In this document: piece after piece, positions 60,818-64,000 of the stretch
Numbering within the stretch: position 1 is the first letter of the stretch
How the letters are laid out: every line of letters begins with the position of its first letter
Source: Protonemura montana
Lineage: Eukaryota; Arthropoda; Insecta; Plecoptera; Nemouridae
Direction: 5' to 3'
Assembly: GCA_947568835.1 (NCBI GenBank)
Contig: OX387605.1
Coordinates: 17,984,418-18,048,417 of the forward strand
DNA: 64,000 nt
The notes under the pieces: generated by a model
The model's input: only the letters and a program-made list of their open reading frames with translations
Told to the model about the DNA's origin: nothing
The model's database searches: none
Translations under genes and position numbers: made by a program

Positions 60818-63800
60818 TTACAATCCTTTCCCAGCTTCATGAGCGGCTTGTCTTCGAAGGTCTTGTTTGATCAGAGCGGTCAAAACCGTGCCTATTACCA
60901 GTGTAACTGTCAGTACTACATTTGACCAGTTCACCCCCACGGCGTTGAGAAGAGAGCTAGTTATCAGAGTAAGCAAGATGCTGAGAACAATCGAAGAAGT
61001 GTTGATAATGCCTGCTGTCGTTCCTTCGGGCTCCGGGTAGGTGATCTCTGCTCCGAATTCGTAGCCCACCGAATAAAACGCCGTCATGAAGAAGCTGAAA
61101 GGCCGTAAAAAAGATAGTATTAAACTTTTACATTTTGGCTGTGGTTCTAATATCTATGCATTGACAGCTAAAGCTGCGTGGATAGGCCACGCAACTACAG
61201 AAAAATTTAGGGAGGGAGAGAGATAGGAGGATGTTGCATTAGTACGTTTCCTTATCGAATGCGCTACTATCCAGTCACCGTCATACTCAATTTGTCATAA
61301 ATATGTTTTATATAAATTTTTTATAAATGATAAGTCTCGTTAGTGCGTTTTTAAACCTTAATAAAACCCGTTTCTTTGAGCTGAACTCACCCTAGGAGCG
61401 CTGAAATAGCATAGACAACGCCCAGGTTTGTTTGAAGGGTCAAAGTGAATGCAAGCATCCCGATTGCAGAAAACCCGTAGAGCGCCAGTGCAGTTTCCCT
61501 GTAAGAAAGATTTTATAAAGATCAATAAAGCCCCTTAACCTACTCAATCGAAAATGATTAACGGTTTTTGGTAGACATTCATATCTATAGGACACAAAGT
61601 GTGTTTATAGTGAGACTGGCGATCTTACCTGAATTTATGAGTCTTGTCCAGGAGGAATCCACTAGCAAGCGATCCAACCATTCCCGCTACCATGATCGTA
61701 AGTCCAATCCTGCCAGCATCCTGTTCGTGACCCTACACAAGACGAAGTAAAGTAAAACATTTCAGTAAAATGTGTCTCAATAAGGACCACTTGTTACTTA
61801 CAGGGTAGTACTCGAGGATCATTTGGTTGAGTACTGTCGATATAGCACCAAATACTCCAATGATCATCCCGTACGTGATAGTAAGGATCATGAAACCACG
61901 GTTTCTTGAAAGACGTTTCAGCGAGTCAAAAAATGCGGGAGTTTCGGTGACTCTTGTCGCTTGCCCGGGACTGGGGGGCAGCTCTGGCTCAGCCCTGAAA
62001 ACTAAACATCGTATGGTTACACAACCAATTACACAATTTATAGACTTGATTTATTTTATGTGTTAAATTGTAAACATGTCTCACAGAATATGGCGAGCAG
62101 TAAATGAACGGAGCATATCCCAGCTGTGGCGTAAAACATAGTTGATAGGTCACTGCCGATATCGTCGATATTGTCGTGAGGCTGTACGAATATAGGCGGT
62201 AGGAGGAACCCCAGGGCCACCCCTAGCTTGAAAAAAGAAAATACCATTCGAAAATCGATTTTAGACTTCTGATCGGTCATGAAAAACTGTTAAATAGCTT
62301 CTGACTAAATTTTAATCTTTATTATTAACGAGTTCTCATTTTTGAAGATTGGAGCTGAAAGTCAATGGTATTAATACAATTGTTTATATTTAGTTGATTT
62401 CCTCACTAATCAGAACTCAAAAGTGTCAGCAATTTCACCTGGTTTCCGAAAACACCAATAGAGCAGGCTGTGGAGACTTGGTCCTGGCCGAACCAAACTG
62501 CTGCCAACCTCGAGGGCACATTCAGGACGAACACTTGACCAACCCCAGCCACAGCCTGTCCGATGAACGTCACGTAGAAGAGGTCAGGTCTTACAGATAC
62601 CACTTTGATCCAAGCACCGACGAAGTGACAGACAGAGCCAAGTATTGTGATCACTTTCAATCCCTACAACGAGAATATTAATATCTTTAAGATGTATAAA
62701 TACAGTTTCGCATCAACTAAGAAAATATTTTTTTTCATCGGTGGACATTTAGTTCTGTACGTTCTAGCTGCATTTTGTATGCGATGGAAATACTTTTTTT
62801 AATTTGTCGGTTGAGTGGCCTTGTGGGTGGTGGTTCCGTCCCCGGCATGGTCAATCGGATCGTGGAGCATTCGGGGATTGTGAGGGGAATAAGGAATGAT
62901 GCCAGTTTCGCCGCTCGGGCACTGAAGATTCACATATATCTTTTGATCTTTAAAAGGTACTAAGTCACCGCGGTATTACTGTCAGGTTTTCGAATATGTT
63001 TTCCGTTGATTTTGTTATGATTGAGAAGTGGTGTAACCATCTGAGTAGCATGTCAACGTCTGAATCAAAGATTGATTGTCAAGAAGATCAAACTGTGACA
63101 ATTATTCGTGTAACTAGCAGTACTTTAGATCTTTACGAACACTTCATACTTCTCAAAACTTTGTATCCATTCGTTAAATAGGAATTAGGGATTGTGTGTT
63201 CTGAAGTAATGTGACACCAAACTTTATTTGGTTCTGTGATGATGACTTGAGACTAAAAACTATTTCCGAGATTACAGGTACTCGTGTTACTGGTATTAGT
63301 TGCACATTTTTTTGCCAGTTGTTATGTTACACGTTTTGATGGATGATTGCGGTTTTTGTGAAATGAGTGTCAATGGTAATTGCTTTGTTATCTTCATTTG
63401 AAACCGCAAAGATTGACTGTCGTGTTTGATAACTTTTGTTTACTTCTCAGTTTACTTGTCAAAGGTGCATCCAACTATATCTCATCATTGGAATTCTTTT
63501 CATTTGCTAGTGACAAAAAAATCTCTGCACATTTTTAAATATGTGATAATTGTTTCTAGTAATAATTCCTATTGTTTCTGGAGTGACAGTCAGCTAAATG
63601 TGGGATTCCTTTCTCTTTCGAAGACAGCTAAATTTTAAGTAAAGGAATATATCTGCTTTATCGACCTCATTTTTGAGAGGTTGAGTGTTCCTAATAATAA
63701 AATGCCCTGCCTATTGTAAGCAATTGCAATTTAAATCAAATTTAATTGAGTATAGCCTAGACTTACCCTTTTGTCCAACAGCCACATGGCAGGATAGTTG

Positions 63801-64000
63801 AACGGCAGATAGGCCACCATGTAAATGATAGACAGCCAGTCGACGTAAACACTTTTAACACCGTAATACTGTTGCACGACATTTGAAATGATTGAATACT
63901 GAATCCACTGAAATCCATTCATCCCAGTATTAATCATAAACAACACGAGAATTACCCAACGGTATTTGTACACTTTTGTATTCTGCGTCGCGAGCTGAGC
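60818..64000 (-). CDS. FLVCR-like MFS transporter, array gene 7 (5' end outside window)
   Basis: Exons (minus strand): 64000-63767 (partial), 62663-62439, 62226-62085, 62001-61802, 61732-61629, 61498-61391 and 61094-60818, giving 429 aa in frame. By alignment with gene 6 the missing ATG should lie about 75 bases past the edge, so only ~25 residues are lost. It is the recent duplicate of gene 6. Visible differences are small: GVFGNQ for GIFGNQ, GMIIGVFGAIST for GLIIGVFSAIST, MVGSLASG for MVGSVVSG, Glu for Ala at the start of exon 6, and VLTALIK for VLTTLIK. The Gln471 position is Ile, as in gene 6, and the Tyr349 position is Gly. Coding exons and splice sites look intact, so it is probably functional. 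Confidence 0.94.

Larger units (their letters stand above)
56813..64000. repeat. Tandem duplication, unit 2 (runs off the window)
   Basis: Second copy of the unit at 51494-56812, with the orphan first exon (copy of gene 5 exon 1), a 2.6 kb LINE inserted only here, and array gene 7 (copy of gene 6). By position it should end about 0.5-0.7 kb beyond the right edge. Exons of gene 7 differ from gene 6 by only a few substitutions, and introns also align nearly throughout, so the duplication is recent. Confidence 0.9.

Noticed and set aside
25337..64000. Possible viral origin suggested by the family name (feline leukemia virus receptor)
   Set aside because: FLVCR proteins are host carriers named after a virus that uses one of them; no retroviral gag, pol or env or LTR structure was seen. 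The reverse transcriptases present are of non-LTR type.
1..64000. CRISPR arrays, operons, bacterial promoters or ribosome binding sites
   Set aside because: The window is eukaryotic nuclear DNA with spliced genes; no regularly spaced direct repeats of CRISPR type were seen.

Overview
The window is nuclear DNA of an animal, most likely an arthropod and probably an insect. This rests on spliced genes with GT-AG introns, an eukaryotic tRNA-Val with internal promoter boxes, degenerate non-LTR retrotransposons, a 5S rRNA-derived SINE family and DNA-transposon relics. The species cannot be named from the sequence.

Layout. Positions 1 to about 21.1 kb are gene-poor; the only gene I can support there is a tRNA-Val(AAC) near 11.1 kb, plus one SINE copy at 4.2-4.6 kb. 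Two compact housekeeping genes follow on the plus strand: VPS25 (ESCRT-II subunit, 4 exons, 21131-22902) and EXOSC7/RRP42 (RNA exosome ring subunit, 5 exons, 23654-25074). Both reconstruct to full length with consistent splice phases.

From 25.3 kb to the right edge the minus strand carries a tandem array of seven genes for FLVCR-family transporters (major facilitator superfamily, 12 membrane segments; the vertebrate relatives FLVCR1/2 are known as choline/ethanolamine and heme transporters). Each gene has seven coding exons with almost invariant exon lengths (about 300, 225, 142, 200, 104, 108 or 111, 230-290) and identical intron phases, so all come from one ancestor by tandem duplication. 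Genes 1-6 are complete; gene 7 loses its first ~25 codons at the right edge. There is also a stop-containing relic of a first exon (32.2-32.4 kb) and an intact orphan first exon (57.1-57.4 kb).

The right end is a recent tandem duplication: a 5.3 kb unit (51494-56812) is repeated from 56813 to beyond the window. Because its edge falls inside gene 5, between first exon and body, the copy left an extra intact first exon upstream of gene 6; it could act as an alternative promoter and N-terminus. A 5'-truncated non-LTR element later landed in the copy only, so the other copy is a natural empty site.

The array is interleaved with mobile DNA: pieces of at least four non-LTR elements, four copies of a 5S-derived SINE, a hAT-like non-autonomous element and a foldback (long inverted repeat) element, mostly inside introns. 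At the positions of the human FLVCR1 choline-site residues, Trp125 and Gln214 are kept in all copies, the Tyr349 position is changed in all, and Gln471 is kept in genes 1-3 but replaced in genes 4-7, suggesting stepwise change of substrate use across the array.
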